Positions 17,317 through 25,140 of a stretch of DNA of 64,000 nt are shown piece after piece. The notes under the pieces are model-generated. The model worked only from the letters and a program-made list of their open reading frames with translations. It was not told the DNA's origin and searched no databases. The position numbers were made by a program, and so were the translations under genes. Every line of letters starts with the position of its first letter. Within the stretch, counting starts at the first letter, position 1. Source of the DNA: Azospirillum oryzae (GTDB lineage: Bacteria > Pseudomonadota > Alphaproteobacteria > Azospirillales > Azospirillaceae); contig NZ_VTTM01000015.1 of assembly GCF_008364795.1 (NCBI RefSeq), positions 103,635 through 167,634 on the forward strand, in the 5' to 3' direction.

Positions 17317-18549
17317 TCACGCGGAACGCGGAAGGCCGGGCTTCCCATGCGGTTCCGCGGCGGCGGCGCCCAGATGGGGCCTCAGCATCAGGACGAGCGG
17401 AACGATCAGGGCGGCGGTTGCCGCCGAGGCCAGCACGCCGGTCGTCTGGCTGCTGTGGTCGGCGATTGCGCCGTAGAGGATCGGGGCCAGACCGCCGGAC
17501 CCGATGACGCTGGTGTAGAAGACCGCGAAGGCCCGGCCGGTATCACCGTTGGAAAGCTCCGGCACGGTGCCGTAGAGCACCGAGGAGGTGCCGTTGAGCA
17601 CGATGCCGAGCAGCGGCAGCAGGACAAGCGTCGGCGTCAGCGAGGTGAGCAGCGTCGCCGCGATCAGCACGGCCGTGGCGGCTTCGGTCACCATGACGCT
17701 GCCGACGACCCCCAGCCGCTCCCCGAGCAGGCCGCAGGTCGCCTTTCCCAGCGCACCGCCGATGAACAGCAGGGCAAGGGCCAGTCCGACCGTCGCCGAA
17801 TCCCCGCCCTGGCCCTGGATGAGGAAGGGCAGGAAGAGCAGATAGCCCATGCGGGTCGCGGTATCGAGCGCGCCGATCACCGTCAGGATGCCGAAGCCGC
17901 CGCGGCCTTGGCCCGAAGCCGTCCCCGTCTTTGCGGCCCTGGCGATGGGAGCTGCCGGCGCCAGCGGCAGCAGGGCGATCGACAGGACGAGTCCGATCGC
18001 CGCCATCAGCCCCAGCACCGGCTGCCAGCCCAAGGTCGGCAACAGCACCGCGACGAGCGCCGGCAGCGCCGCTTTGCCGAGATCGCCTGAAAAATTGTAG
18101 ATGCCGAGCGGATGCCGCGATGCCGCACCGTAGCTGACGGTGACGAGCATCGAGCCGCAGGGGTGCTGGATGCTCGATCCGATGCCGGCAACGACGAGGC
18201 CAACGCACAGACCCGGCAAGCCGAACGGCAATGCCATGATCAGCAAGCCCGTCGCCGCGAGGACGGTCGACAGGATCAGCGCCGCCCGCGGCGACAGGCC
18301 GCGAAGGGCCCGGTCAGCCGGGATTTGCAGTCCTCCCATCGTCCCTGAGTAAAGGGCGCGGATGATTGCAAGCATCGCATAGGAAAGGCCGAACTGCGCC
18401 TGCCATATCGGCAGGAAGACATAGAGGGCATCGGTGTACCCGTCATGCACCGCATGGGCAAGACACGCGCCCGTCAGGCTTTTCTTCTTCTCTGTCCACC
18501 AATGTTGCGGATTCATCTTCAATGGCTTTCCCGGAGGGGCGACAGGCAT
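17317..18549 (-). CDS. MFS transporter (fosmidomycin-resistance-like)
   Basis: A 410-residue major facilitator protein with twelve hydrophobic segments. The N-terminal motif HAVHDGYTDALYVFLPIWQ and IGSSIQHPCGSMLV resemble the Fsr subfamily of drug or metabolite exporters. The start is uncertain: ATG 18549 has no ribosome site, and ATG 18516 (MNPQHWWTEKKK) is equally possible. It is divergent from a LysR regulator that probably controls it, and it leads the SDR gene. The exported substrate cannot be told from sequence. Confidence 0.85.
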   Translation of the reverse strand: MPVAPPGKPLKMNPQHWWTEKKKSLTGACLAHAVHDGYTDALYVFLPIWQAQFGLSYAMLAIIRALYSGTMGGLQIPADRALRGLSPRAALILSTVLAATGLLIMALPFGLPGLCVGLVVAGIGSSIQHPCGSMLVTVSYGAASRHPLGIYNFSGDLGKAALPALVAVLLPTLGWQPVLGLMAAIGLVLSIALLPLAPAAPIARAAKTGTASGQGRGGFGILTVIGALDTATRMGYLLFLPFLIQGQGGDSATVGLALALLFIGGALGKATCGLLGERLGVVGSVMVTEAATAVLIAATLLTSLTPTLVLLPLLGIVLNGTSSVLYGTVPELSNGDTGRAFAVFYTSVIGSGGLAPILYGAIADHSSQTTGVLASAATAALIVPLVLMLRPHLGAAAAEPHGKPGLPRSA

Positions 18550-18574
18550 TGCCCGGCTGGTCTCAATGGGAAGG

Positions 18575-18614
18575 CAAGCTATACGTGTGAGATTTCAGCG
18601 ACTAGTATGCTTTG
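18575..18614. promoter_or_regulatory. putative operator between MFS and LysR genes
   Basis: An imperfect long dyad, CAAGCTATAC (18575-18584) and GTATGCTTTG (18605-18614), lies in the divergent gap between the leftward MFS gene and the rightward LysR gene. This is where a LysR protein would bind to control both. No protein-specific evidence. Confidence 0.4.
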
Positions 18615-18677
18615 AATCACGGGTACCGTTCGTTTTTCTCACGGATTGCCCTCGCGGATCGCCCTTAAGGACTGCCC

Positions 18678-19574
18678 ATGCGCCGCCTTCCTCCCCTGAA
18701 CGCCCTGCGCATCTTCGAGGTCGCGGCCCGAACCGGCAGCTATGCCGAAGCCGGGGCCGAACTCGGCCTCACCCATGGCGCGGTTAGCCGGCAGATCGCT
18801 GCGCTCGAAGGCTGGCTCGGGCAGAGGCTCTTCGTGAAGGATGGGCGCCGCATGGTCGCGACGCCGATGGCGAGGATCTTCGCCGCCGAGGTCGGCCTTT
18901 CCTTCGACCGGTTGGCCGTCGCGGCGGAAGCCTGCGGCCGGCCCGACGCGCGCCGCATCCTGCGGGTCAGTGCCCCGACCAGCTTCGCGATGCGCTGGCT
19001 GATCCCGCGGCTCGGCCGTTACCATGCCGACCATCCACAGGTCGAGGTGGTGGTTACGACGGTTTCGACCGTGCTTGAGGAACTGCGCGGCGGCGTCGAC
19101 GTGGCGATCCGGCGCGGCGCCGCGCGGGAGCATGTGTGGCCTCAGCATCGCGTCGTTCCGGTGCTGGACGATGTGGATACGCTGATCATGAGCCCGGCCC
19201 TGTTCGCGCGACGGCCGATCATGAGCCCCGCCGACATCGAGGGACATACCCTGCTCGCGAGCGAAACCCGTGCCGGCGATTGGGCGAATTGGCTTGAGGC
19301 GGCAGGACTCCAGCATCTTGCCGGGCATCCCCGCCAGATATTCGATCACTTCTTCGTAACCCGTCAGGCGGTGGAGGATGGGCTTGGCATCGGGATCGGC
19401 CCGTTGCCGATGCTGGACATCGACGTCGCCAGCGGAAGGCTGATGACCCCGCTGCCGGAAATCCGGGTGCCGAGGACGGGGTACGTGGCCCTTGTTCCAC
19501 GTCACGCCGATGCCGGGAACCTGGTTGCCGGCTTCGTCGACTGGCTTGTCGGGGAGGCGCGGGTGCCGCGCTGA
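18678..19574 (+). CDS. LysR-type regulator (GcvA-like)
   Basis: A 298-residue LysR protein. The winged helix-turn-helix occupies residues about 5-60 (LNALRIFEVAARTGSYAEA, then LGLTHGAVSRQIAALEGWLG). The effector domain carries the GcvA-subgroup features SAPTSFAMRWLIPRLGRY and GVDVAIRRG. It is divergently transcribed from the MFS-SDR pair with 128 bases between, so it most likely regulates them. It ends 15 bases before the BtsR-like boxes of the next gene. Confidence 0.9.
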   Translation: MRRLPPLNALRIFEVAARTGSYAEAGAELGLTHGAVSRQIAALEGWLGQRLFVKDGRRMVATPMARIFAAEVGLSFDRLAVAAEACGRPDARRILRVSAPTSFAMRWLIPRLGRYHADHPQVEVVVTTVSTVLEELRGGVDVAIRRGAAREHVWPQHRVVPVLDDVDTLIMSPALFARRPIMSPADIEGHTLLASETRAGDWANWLEAAGLQHLAGHPRQIFDHFFVTRQAVEDGLGIGIGPLPMLDIDVASGRLMTPLPEIRVPRTGYVALVPRHADAGNLVAGFVDWLVGEARVPR

Positions 19575-19589
19575 CGGGCCGGGCATCGG

Positions 19590-19638
19590 ACCGCTCAAGC
19601 CCCGGAATGCGCCGCTCGGACCGCCAAACCGCCGCTCG
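19590..19638 (+). promoter_or_regulatory. BtsR-like boxes upstream of the YbdD/YjiX-like gene
   Basis: ACCGCTCA (19590-19597) is an exact match to the E. coli BtsR half-site. GCCGCTCG follows at 19611-19618, separated by 13 bases as in the known site. A third GCCGCTCG at 19631-19638 is one base closer. The array lies 80-128 bases before the ATG of the small gene at 19718 and points toward it. Confidence 0.65.
19592..19613. repeat. right copy of direct repeat bordering the SDR-MFS-LysR block
   Basis: Partner of the copy at 16464-16485, same orientation, three mismatches over 22 bases. It overlaps the first two BtsR-like boxes. Confidence 0.55.
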
Positions 19639-19676
19639 CCGGAAACCGGCCCGGCGCGTGCGGGAAGGGCGCTATC

Positions 19677-19690
19677 GTGGGACGTCCCAC
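19677..19690. repeat. GTGGGACGTCCCAC palindrome, copy 1
   Basis: A perfect 14-bp palindrome 27 bases before the small gene at 19718. Longer identical versions occur at 26735-26754 and 32456-32475. Its function is unknown; regulatory site or interspersed element are both possible. Confidence 0.8.
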
Positions 19691-19717
19691 AACGCCGGCC
19701 CCCGCCAGAGATCTCCG

Positions 19718-19912
19718 ATGAACAGCTCCTGCCCCCGCACGCCCCTGCGCAAGGTCCTCGCCAACCTGCGTCGCCTGTTCAACGACGATTCCTATGACCG
19801 CTACCGCGAAGCCCAGGCCCGCCTCGCCCCGGAGCAGGAGCCGCTCGACGAGCGGTCCTTCAAGGCGCGGCAGATCCTGATGACTCTGGGACGCGGCTGC
19901 TGCGGCCGCTAA
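19718..19912 (+). CDS. small CstA-associated protein, YbdD/YjiX (DUF466)-like
   Basis: A 64-residue protein. The central pattern DSYDRYREAQARL, PLDERSFKARQ and the C-terminal GRGCCGR follow the layout of the YbdD/YjiX family: an aromatic Y-x-x-Y helix, a Phe followed by basic residues, and a terminal Cys-Cys. Members are encoded beside cstA or btsT genes, and some are selenoproteins with Sec at the terminal Cys. Here cstA is 3.4 kb away and divergent, with three unrelated genes between. BtsR-like boxes precede it. The ribosome site is weak (GAGA). Its 3' end overlaps the convergent YihY/BrkB gene by 53 bases. The family call is from pattern only. Confidence 0.6.
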   Translation: MNSSCPRTPLRKVLANLRRLFNDDSYDRYREAQARLAPEQEPLDERSFKARQILMTLGRGCCGR

Positions 19913-20807
19913 CCCCCTCCCCCACCCCAGGTCCCGCCTCCGGGCTCAGCCCCGGCATCCGCGCCCGGCTGCCGCTGCGTTCCGAATAGGCGCGGGTCAG
20001 TTCCGCCCCGAACAGGAAGATCACCGCCGAATAATAGACCCACAGCAGGATCAGCACGAAGGACCCCGCCGCGCCATAGACCGTCACCACGCCGCTGGTG
20101 GCGATGTAGAAGCCGATCAGGAACTTGCCGACCGCGAACAGGAAGGCGTTCGCCGCCGCTCCCAGCCACACGTCGGTCCAGCGGATGTAGGCGTCGGGCA
20201 GGATGCGGTAGATAAGCGCGAACAGCCCGGTCAGCACCGTCCAGGATGTCACCATATCGACCAGCCACAACAGCGACGGCATCGCCGGCAGATAGTCGGT
20301 GGCCCAGCGGCCGGCAGCCGCCAGCGCGGCGCTGACCACCAGCGACACGATCAGCAGGAAGCCGATGGCGCCGATCAGCGCCAGCGCCTTCAGCCGGACA
20401 CGCACCAGCCAAGTGATGGTCGATTCCTGCGGCGCCGCCACCCGCCAGATGCGGTTCAGCGCGGTCTGCAGCTCGACGAAGACGGTGGTGGCGCCAACCA
20501 GAATGGTGACGATGCCGATGATGCTGGCGACGATCCCGGTCTCCCGCGCGCCGGCCCGCGCGATCAGATCCTGCAGGGTCTGCCCGGCGTCGCGCCCGAC
20601 CAGCGCGGTCAGTTGCTCGATCAAGGCGCCGCGCGCCGCTTCGTCACCGAACACCAGCCCGGCCAGCGCGATCACCAGGATCGCCAGCGGCGCCAGCGAG
20701 AAAATGGTGTAGAAGGCGATGGACGCCGCCATGCTCATCGCGTCGTCGTTCATCCAGCCATAGGCCGCATCGACCACGATCCCCCACCATCGCCGCACGC
20801 TGCCCAT
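19860..20807 (-). CDS. YihY/BrkB family inner membrane protein
   Basis: A 315-residue membrane protein with six hydrophobic segments. The family signature MSMAASIAFYTIFSLAPLAI lies near residue 22, and YRILPDAYIRWTDVWLGA and YGAAGSFVLILLWVYYSA are also typical. The family was once annotated as RNase BN; its real function is not established. The start at 20807 (MGSVRRWWG) has GGGAGG with a 6-base spacer. A longer frame beginning farther upstream overlaps the racemase gene on the other strand and is not supported. The last 40 residues are a Ser/Pro/Gly-rich cytoplasmic tail. Confidence 0.87.
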   Translation of the reverse strand: MGSVRRWWGIVVDAAYGWMNDDAMSMAASIAFYTIFSLAPLAILVIALAGLVFGDEAARGALIEQLTALVGRDAGQTLQDLIARAGARETGIVASIIGIVTILVGATTVFVELQTALNRIWRVAAPQESTITWLVRVRLKALALIGAIGFLLIVSLVVSAALAAAGRWATDYLPAMPSLLWLVDMVTSWTVLTGLFALIYRILPDAYIRWTDVWLGAAANAFLFAVGKFLIGFYIATSGVVTVYGAAGSFVLILLWVYYSAVIFLFGAELTRAYSERSGSRARMPGLSPEAGPGVGEGVSGRSSRVPESSGSAAP

Positions 20808-20960
20808 CGCCGACCTCCCGTCCCGAACCATCCCTGGGGTAACAGCGATGGCGGCCATTCGGTCATGGCGAGAGCCCTGCGGAACCGATCCGTGATAGGA
20901 ACAATGCGTCGGAGAGCGTTTCACCACGCTCCATGCAATCCAAAACAGGAGACGCGCCCG

Positions 20961-21686
20961 GTGTCGCAGAAGGTGATCGGCCTGATCGGGGGCATGAGCT
21001 GGGAAAGCTCGGCCGAATATTACCGCATCGTCAACGAAGGCGTCCGCGACCGGCTGGGCGGGCTGCGCTCGGCCCGCTGCCTGATGTGGTCCTTCGATTT
21101 CGCGGAGGTCGAGGCGTTGCAGCATGCCGGCCGCTGGGACGACGCCACCGCCCTGATGATCGATGCCGCCCGCCGGCTGGAGCGCGGCGGCGCCGATTTC
21201 CTGCTGATCTGCACCAACACCATGCACCGCATGGCGGCCGAGGTGCAGGCTGCCGTCGCCATCCCGCTGCTGCACATCGCCGACCCCACGGCGGAGCGCA
21301 TCCGCGCCGCCGGCCACCGCCGCGTCGGGCTGCTCGGCACCGCCTTCACCATGGAACAGGACTTCTACAAGGGCCGGCTGGCCGACCGCCACGGTCTGGA
21401 GGTGCTGATCCCCGACGACGCCGACCGCGCCACCGTCCACCGCATCATCTACGAGGAACTGGTCCAGGGCCGGGTCGAGGCGGCTTCCCGCCAGGCCTAC
21501 CGCGAGGTCATCGCCCGGCTGGTGGAGCGCGGGGCGGAGGCGGTCATCCTCGGCTGCACCGAGATCATGCTGCTGGTGAAGCCGGAGGACAGCGCGGTTC
21601 CCCTGTTCGACACCACCGCCATCCATGCCGAAGCGGCGGTGGAACTGGCAATCGCCGGCTTCACCCCATCCCCAGCCGTTCCTTGA
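20961..21686 (+). CDS. aspartate/glutamate racemase family protein
   Basis: A 241-residue protein of the Asp/Glu racemase superfamily (RacD/YgeA type). The N-terminal motif is VIGLIGGMSWESSAEYY. The two catalytic cysteines are visible in LICTNTMHRM (about residue 84) and ILGCTEIMLL (about residue 197). Both are retained, so it should be an active cofactor-independent racemase. It starts at GTG 20961 with CAGGAG upstream; the in-frame ATGs before this lie in unlikely coding sequence. Its 3' end overlaps the convergent btsR gene by 26 bases. Confidence 0.88.
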   Translation: MSQKVIGLIGGMSWESSAEYYRIVNEGVRDRLGGLRSARCLMWSFDFAEVEALQHAGRWDDATALMIDAARRLERGGADFLLICTNTMHRMAAEVQAAVAIPLLHIADPTAERIRAAGHRRVGLLGTAFTMEQDFYKGRLADRHGLEVLIPDDADRATVHRIIYEELVQGRVEAASRQAYREVIARLVERGAEAVILGCTEIMLLVKPEDSAVPLFDTTAIHAEAAVELAIAGFTPSPAVP

Positions 21687-22389
21687 GCGCGCCCAGGAAG
21701 CGCCTGCTGACCGGCACCGCATGCCCGCCGGTGGTCTGGATTTCGGCCAGCCCGCCGTCGACGAAGCGGATTTCCCGGATGCGGTCCGTATTGACCAGAT
21801 GCTGGCGGTGGCAGCGGAACAGCGGGCTCTTTTCCTGGATGGTGTGAAGCGTCAGCTCGGTAAAGCGCTCCTGCCCGTCCTCCCCCACCACATAGACGCC
21901 GGCGGGGCGCGAGACGACATACTCGACATCGGCCAGCTTCATCAGCGTGATGCGGTTGACCCCGGTGCAGGGGATGTGGCGCAGTTCCGCCGCCCCCGGC
22001 AGAACGCCGACCTCCTGCGGGGCGCGCTGCCGGCGCAGGCGCTGCAGGGTCTTCTCCAGCCGCGCCGGATCGGCCGGCTTCAGCAGATAGTCGAAGGCGT
22101 GTTCCTCGAACGCCTGGACGGCATACTCGTCATGCGCGGTCAGGAAGACGATGCGCGGCATCCTTTCAGGGTCGAGCATGCCCAGCATCTCCAGCCCGCT
22201 GACCCGCGGCATCTGGATGTCGAGGAAGACCACGTCGGGCGCCTGCCGGTTGATGGCGCCGATCGCCTCGATGGCGTTGGCGCATTCGCCGACGATGCGG
22301 ACGTCGGCAGCCTCCTCCAGCATGCGGCGCAGTTCCTCCCGCGCCAGCGGTTCGTCATCAACGATCAGGACATTCATGGCGGCCGTCAT
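21661..22389 (-). CDS. btsR: LytTR-type response regulator BtsR
   Basis: A 242-residue response regulator. The receiver domain has VLIVDDEPLAREELRRML and the phospho-acceptor Asp in VVFLDIQMPRVSGLE. The LytTR DNA-binding domain follows, with RFTELTLHTIQEKSPLFRCH and HRQHLVNTDRIREI (separate stretches). This arrangement is that of BtsR (YehT), which activates a CstA-family pyruvate transporter gene and its yjiX partner in E. coli. It overlaps btsS by 4 bases. Candidate targets with matching boxes lie at 16412-16461 and 19590-19638. Confidence 0.9.
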   Translation of the reverse strand: MTAAMNVLIVDDEPLAREELRRMLEEAADVRIVGECANAIEAIGAINRQAPDVVFLDIQMPRVSGLEMLGMLDPERMPRIVFLTAHDEYAVQAFEEHAFDYLLKPADPARLEKTLQRLRRQRAPQEVGVLPGAAELRHIPCTGVNRITLMKLADVEYVVSRPAGVYVVGEDGQERFTELTLHTIQEKSPLFRCHRQHLVNTDRIREIRFVDGGLAEIQTTGGHAVPVSRRFLGALKERLGMG

Positions 22390-24083
22390 GCGGGCACGGT
22401 TTCCTCAAGAGGCAGGTGCAAAGTGACGCGGGTGAAGGCATCGGGCTCGCAGGCGACCGAAACGCCGTAATCCTCACCGTAGCGGTTGCGGATGCGGCGG
22501 TCGACGATGGTCATCCCCAGCCCGTCGCCGCCCGGCTTCGCCTCGTACAGCCCGGCATTGTCCTCCACCGACAGCAGCAGGTCGCCGCCCTCCCGCCGGG
22601 CCGCGATGCGCACGCGCCCGTCGCCCAGAAGCTGCGCCGTGCCGTGCTTGATCGCGTTCTCCACCAGCGGCTGGAGCGAGAAGGCCGGCAGCCGGGCGTG
22701 GCGCAGGTCCTCCGGCACTTCGATCTCCACCGCCAGCCGGCCGGTGAAGCGCGCCAGCTCGATCTGCAGATAGGCGCTGACATGTTCGACCTCGTCGGCC
22801 AGCGTCGCCATCTGGCTGGGGCGCTTCAGGTTCTTGCGGAAGAAGGTCGACAGGTTCTGCACCAGCTGCCGCGCCCGCTCCGGATCGTTGCGGATGACGG
22901 CGGAGATGGTGTTCAGCGCGTTGAACAGGAAATGCGGGTTCACCTGCGCATGCAGCAGCTTGATCTCCGACTGCGCCAGCAGCGCCTTCTGCTGTTCGTA
23001 GCGGCCCGCCAGGATCTGGTTGGACAGCAGCCGCGCCACGCCCTCCCCCAACGTGCGGTTGATGGTGGAGAAGATCTTGGTGCGCGGCTCGTACAGCTTG
23101 ATGGTGCCGATCACCCTGCCCTCCTCGCCCACCAGCGGGATGACCAGCGCCGCCCCCAGCCGGCAGGTCGGGCTGATCGAGCAGCGATAGGCCACCTCGT
23201 TGCCGTCGGCATAGATCACCTGATTGCTGGCGATGGCCTGATGGGTCTGCGGCGAACTGATCGGCGTGCCGGGCAGATGGTGGTCGTCGCCGATGCCGAT
23301 GAAAGCCAGCAGCTTGTCCCGGTCGGTGATGGCGACGGCGCCGACGCCGGTCTCCTCATAGATGATGCGGGCGACCCGCGTGCTGTTCTCGCTGTTGAAG
23401 CCGCCGCGCAGCACACCGTCGCAGCGCGCGGCGATCTTCAGCGCCTTGGCGGAAAAGGCGCTGGACTGCTTCTCGTCCAGCACGCGGCGCTCCAGCAGGA
23501 TGCGCATGAACAGTGCCGCGCCCAGCGTGTTGGCGACGATCATCGGGGCGGCCACCACCTCCACCAGATGCATCGCCGCCTCGAACGGCCGGGCCACCGC
23601 CAGGATGATCAGCATCTGCACCACCTCCGCCACGAAGGTGACGGCGCCGACCCGCAGCGGGTTGAACAGCGGCTCGATCCGACCCTGCCGCACCATATGG
23701 CGGTGGACCAGCCCGCCGATCAGCCCCTCCGCCATGGTGGAGATGGCGCAGGCCAGCGCCGACATGCCGCCCAGCGAATAGCGGTGCAGACCGCCGGTCA
23801 GCCCGACCGCCAGCCCCACCGACGGCCCGCCGAAGATGCCGCCCAGCACCGCCCCGATGGCGCGGGTGTTGGCGATGCTGTCGTCGATGTGCAGGCCGAA
23901 ATAGGTCCCCATGATGCAGAAGATCGAGAAGATCGCGTAACAGGCCAGCTTGTGCGGCCAGCGCACCGTCACATGGGTCAGCGGCAGGAACAGTGGCGTG
24001 CGGCTCAGCAGATAGGCGATCACCAGATAGACGCACATCTGCTGAAGCAGCGAGAGGATCAGGGTGAAGGGCTCGACTGGCAT
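22386..24083 (-). CDS. btsS: LytS/BtsS-type sensor histidine kinase
   Basis: A 565-residue membrane kinase. The first 200 residues form a 5TM-5TMR_LYT sensor with the conserved GAVLGGIFGGPSVGLAVGLTGG (in two adjoining pieces). A GAF-like region follows, then a His_kinase domain with HAQVNPHFLFNALNTISAVI (the phosphorylated His in NPHFLFN near residue 385). An ATP-binding domain with PLVENAIKHG comes last. In E. coli BtsS senses extracellular pyruvate with high affinity. The coupled btsR and the CstA-type gene nearby support the same role here. Confidence 0.9.
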   Translation of the reverse strand: MPVEPFTLILSLLQQMCVYLVIAYLLSRTPLFLPLTHVTVRWPHKLACYAIFSIFCIMGTYFGLHIDDSIANTRAIGAVLGGIFGGPSVGLAVGLTGGLHRYSLGGMSALACAISTMAEGLIGGLVHRHMVRQGRIEPLFNPLRVGAVTFVAEVVQMLIILAVARPFEAAMHLVEVVAAPMIVANTLGAALFMRILLERRVLDEKQSSAFSAKALKIAARCDGVLRGGFNSENSTRVARIIYEETGVGAVAITDRDKLLAFIGIGDDHHLPGTPISSPQTHQAIASNQVIYADGNEVAYRCSISPTCRLGAALVIPLVGEEGRVIGTIKLYEPRTKIFSTINRTLGEGVARLLSNQILAGRYEQQKALLAQSEIKLLHAQVNPHFLFNALNTISAVIRNDPERARQLVQNLSTFFRKNLKRPSQMATLADEVEHVSAYLQIELARFTGRLAVEIEVPEDLRHARLPAFSLQPLVENAIKHGTAQLLGDGRVRIAARREGGDLLLSVEDNAGLYEAKPGGDGLGMTIVDRRIRNRYGEDYGVSVACEPDAFTRVTLHLPLEETVPA

Positions 24084-24208
24084 GGCGTTAATCCCGACAG
24101 CGGCCTGACGATACCGGCGCCGCTCGCCGCCATCCTACACCGGCCGGGCGCCCCCGCCGATGGGACATCCTTGCATCCCTACCCTGGCAGCAACCCCGGC
24201 GCGGGCGC

Positions 24209-25006
24209 TCAGCGCCGCCGCGGCGCCGGGTGCAGCAACGCCATTTCCGGCGTCACCGATTGCCGCATCGCCGCATCCCACTCGCTCATGGTGACGAAGC
24301 GCAACCCCCGCCTCTTCCCCTCCTCCAGGATCGCCGGCAGCGCCGCGACGGTTGACGCCTTGGTGCTGTGCATCAGCACGACGGCGCCGGGCACCAGCCG
24401 TTCGGTCACCCGGTGGCGGATCACGTCGGGGCCGCTGTCCTTCCAGTCCTGGCTGTCGGCGGTCCACAGCACCGTCGCCATGCCATGCCGGCGCGCCAGC
24501 GCCGCCAGCGCCTCGTCCACATCGCCGAAGGGCGGCCGGAACCATGTCGCCGTCACCCCGACCGACGCCAGCGCCTTTTCCGCCTGCGCCAGGTTCCACT
24601 CGCGCTGGACCGGCGGCAGGTCCGTGGTCATCGGATGGGTCTCGGTGTGGCTGCCGACCTCGTTGCCCGACGCCGCGACCAGCCGGGCGATGTCATGATG
24701 CGCCGGGATCTTGGCGCCGATGTAGAAGAAGGTCGCCTTCGCCCCATGCGCCCGCAGGATGTCGAGGATGCGCGGATCATTGGCATCCGGCCCGTCGTCG
24801 ATGGTCAGCGCCACCACCCGCGCCTGCGGCAGGGTCCGGTCCACCTGATCGAGGTCGAGGTCCGATCCGGGGATCAGATGCTCCGTCACGAAGGGAGCGG
24901 CGCCATGGGTGGCGGCATAGCTGCGCTGCCCGGCCATGGCCGAAACGGGCAGGGCGAGCAGGGCGGCCGCCAGCGGCAGGACGGCACGGCGGAACAGGGT
25001 CATCAT
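24209..25006 (-). CDS. polysaccharide deacetylase (NodB homology domain), exported
   Basis: A 265-residue protein with a signal peptide (MMTLFRRAVLPLAAALLALP, cleavage after AMA near residue 26). The NodB domain shows motif 1 (LTIDDGPD), the metal-binding H-x3-H in SHTETHP, motif 3 RPPFGD and motif 5 VLMHS. All catalytic residues expected for a metal-dependent carbohydrate esterase family 4 enzyme are present. It should remove acetyl groups from a cell-surface or periplasmic polysaccharide. The start at 25006 or the ATG 33 bases upstream are both possible. No tight operon partner is seen. Confidence 0.87.
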   Translation of the reverse strand: MMTLFRRAVLPLAAALLALPVSAMAGQRSYAATHGAAPFVTEHLIPGSDLDLDQVDRTLPQARVVALTIDDGPDANDPRILDILRAHGAKATFFYIGAKIPAHHDIARLVAASGNEVGSHTETHPMTTDLPPVQREWNLAQAEKALASVGVTATWFRPPFGDVDEALAALARRHGMATVLWTADSQDWKDSGPDVIRHRVTERLVPGAVVLMHSTKASTVAALPAILEEGKRRGLRFVTMSEWDAAMRQSVTPEMALLHPAPRRR

Positions 25007-25140
25007 CGCGGGCGCACATGGGAAAAGCCGGAGCCGCACCCCTCCCTTCGAAAGGGGTAGGGCGCGGCAGAAGGCCGAGCATTGCTCCCGCCGCGGACGG
25101 CGGACAAGCGATATCTTGGGGACCCTGGCCGGCGCTCCCC

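Noticed and set aside
20613..20960. N-terminal extension of the racemase gene
   Set aside because: The extension is antisense to the YihY/BrkB gene and lacks family similarity. GTG 20961 has a good ribosome site and is followed at once by the conserved racemase N-terminus.
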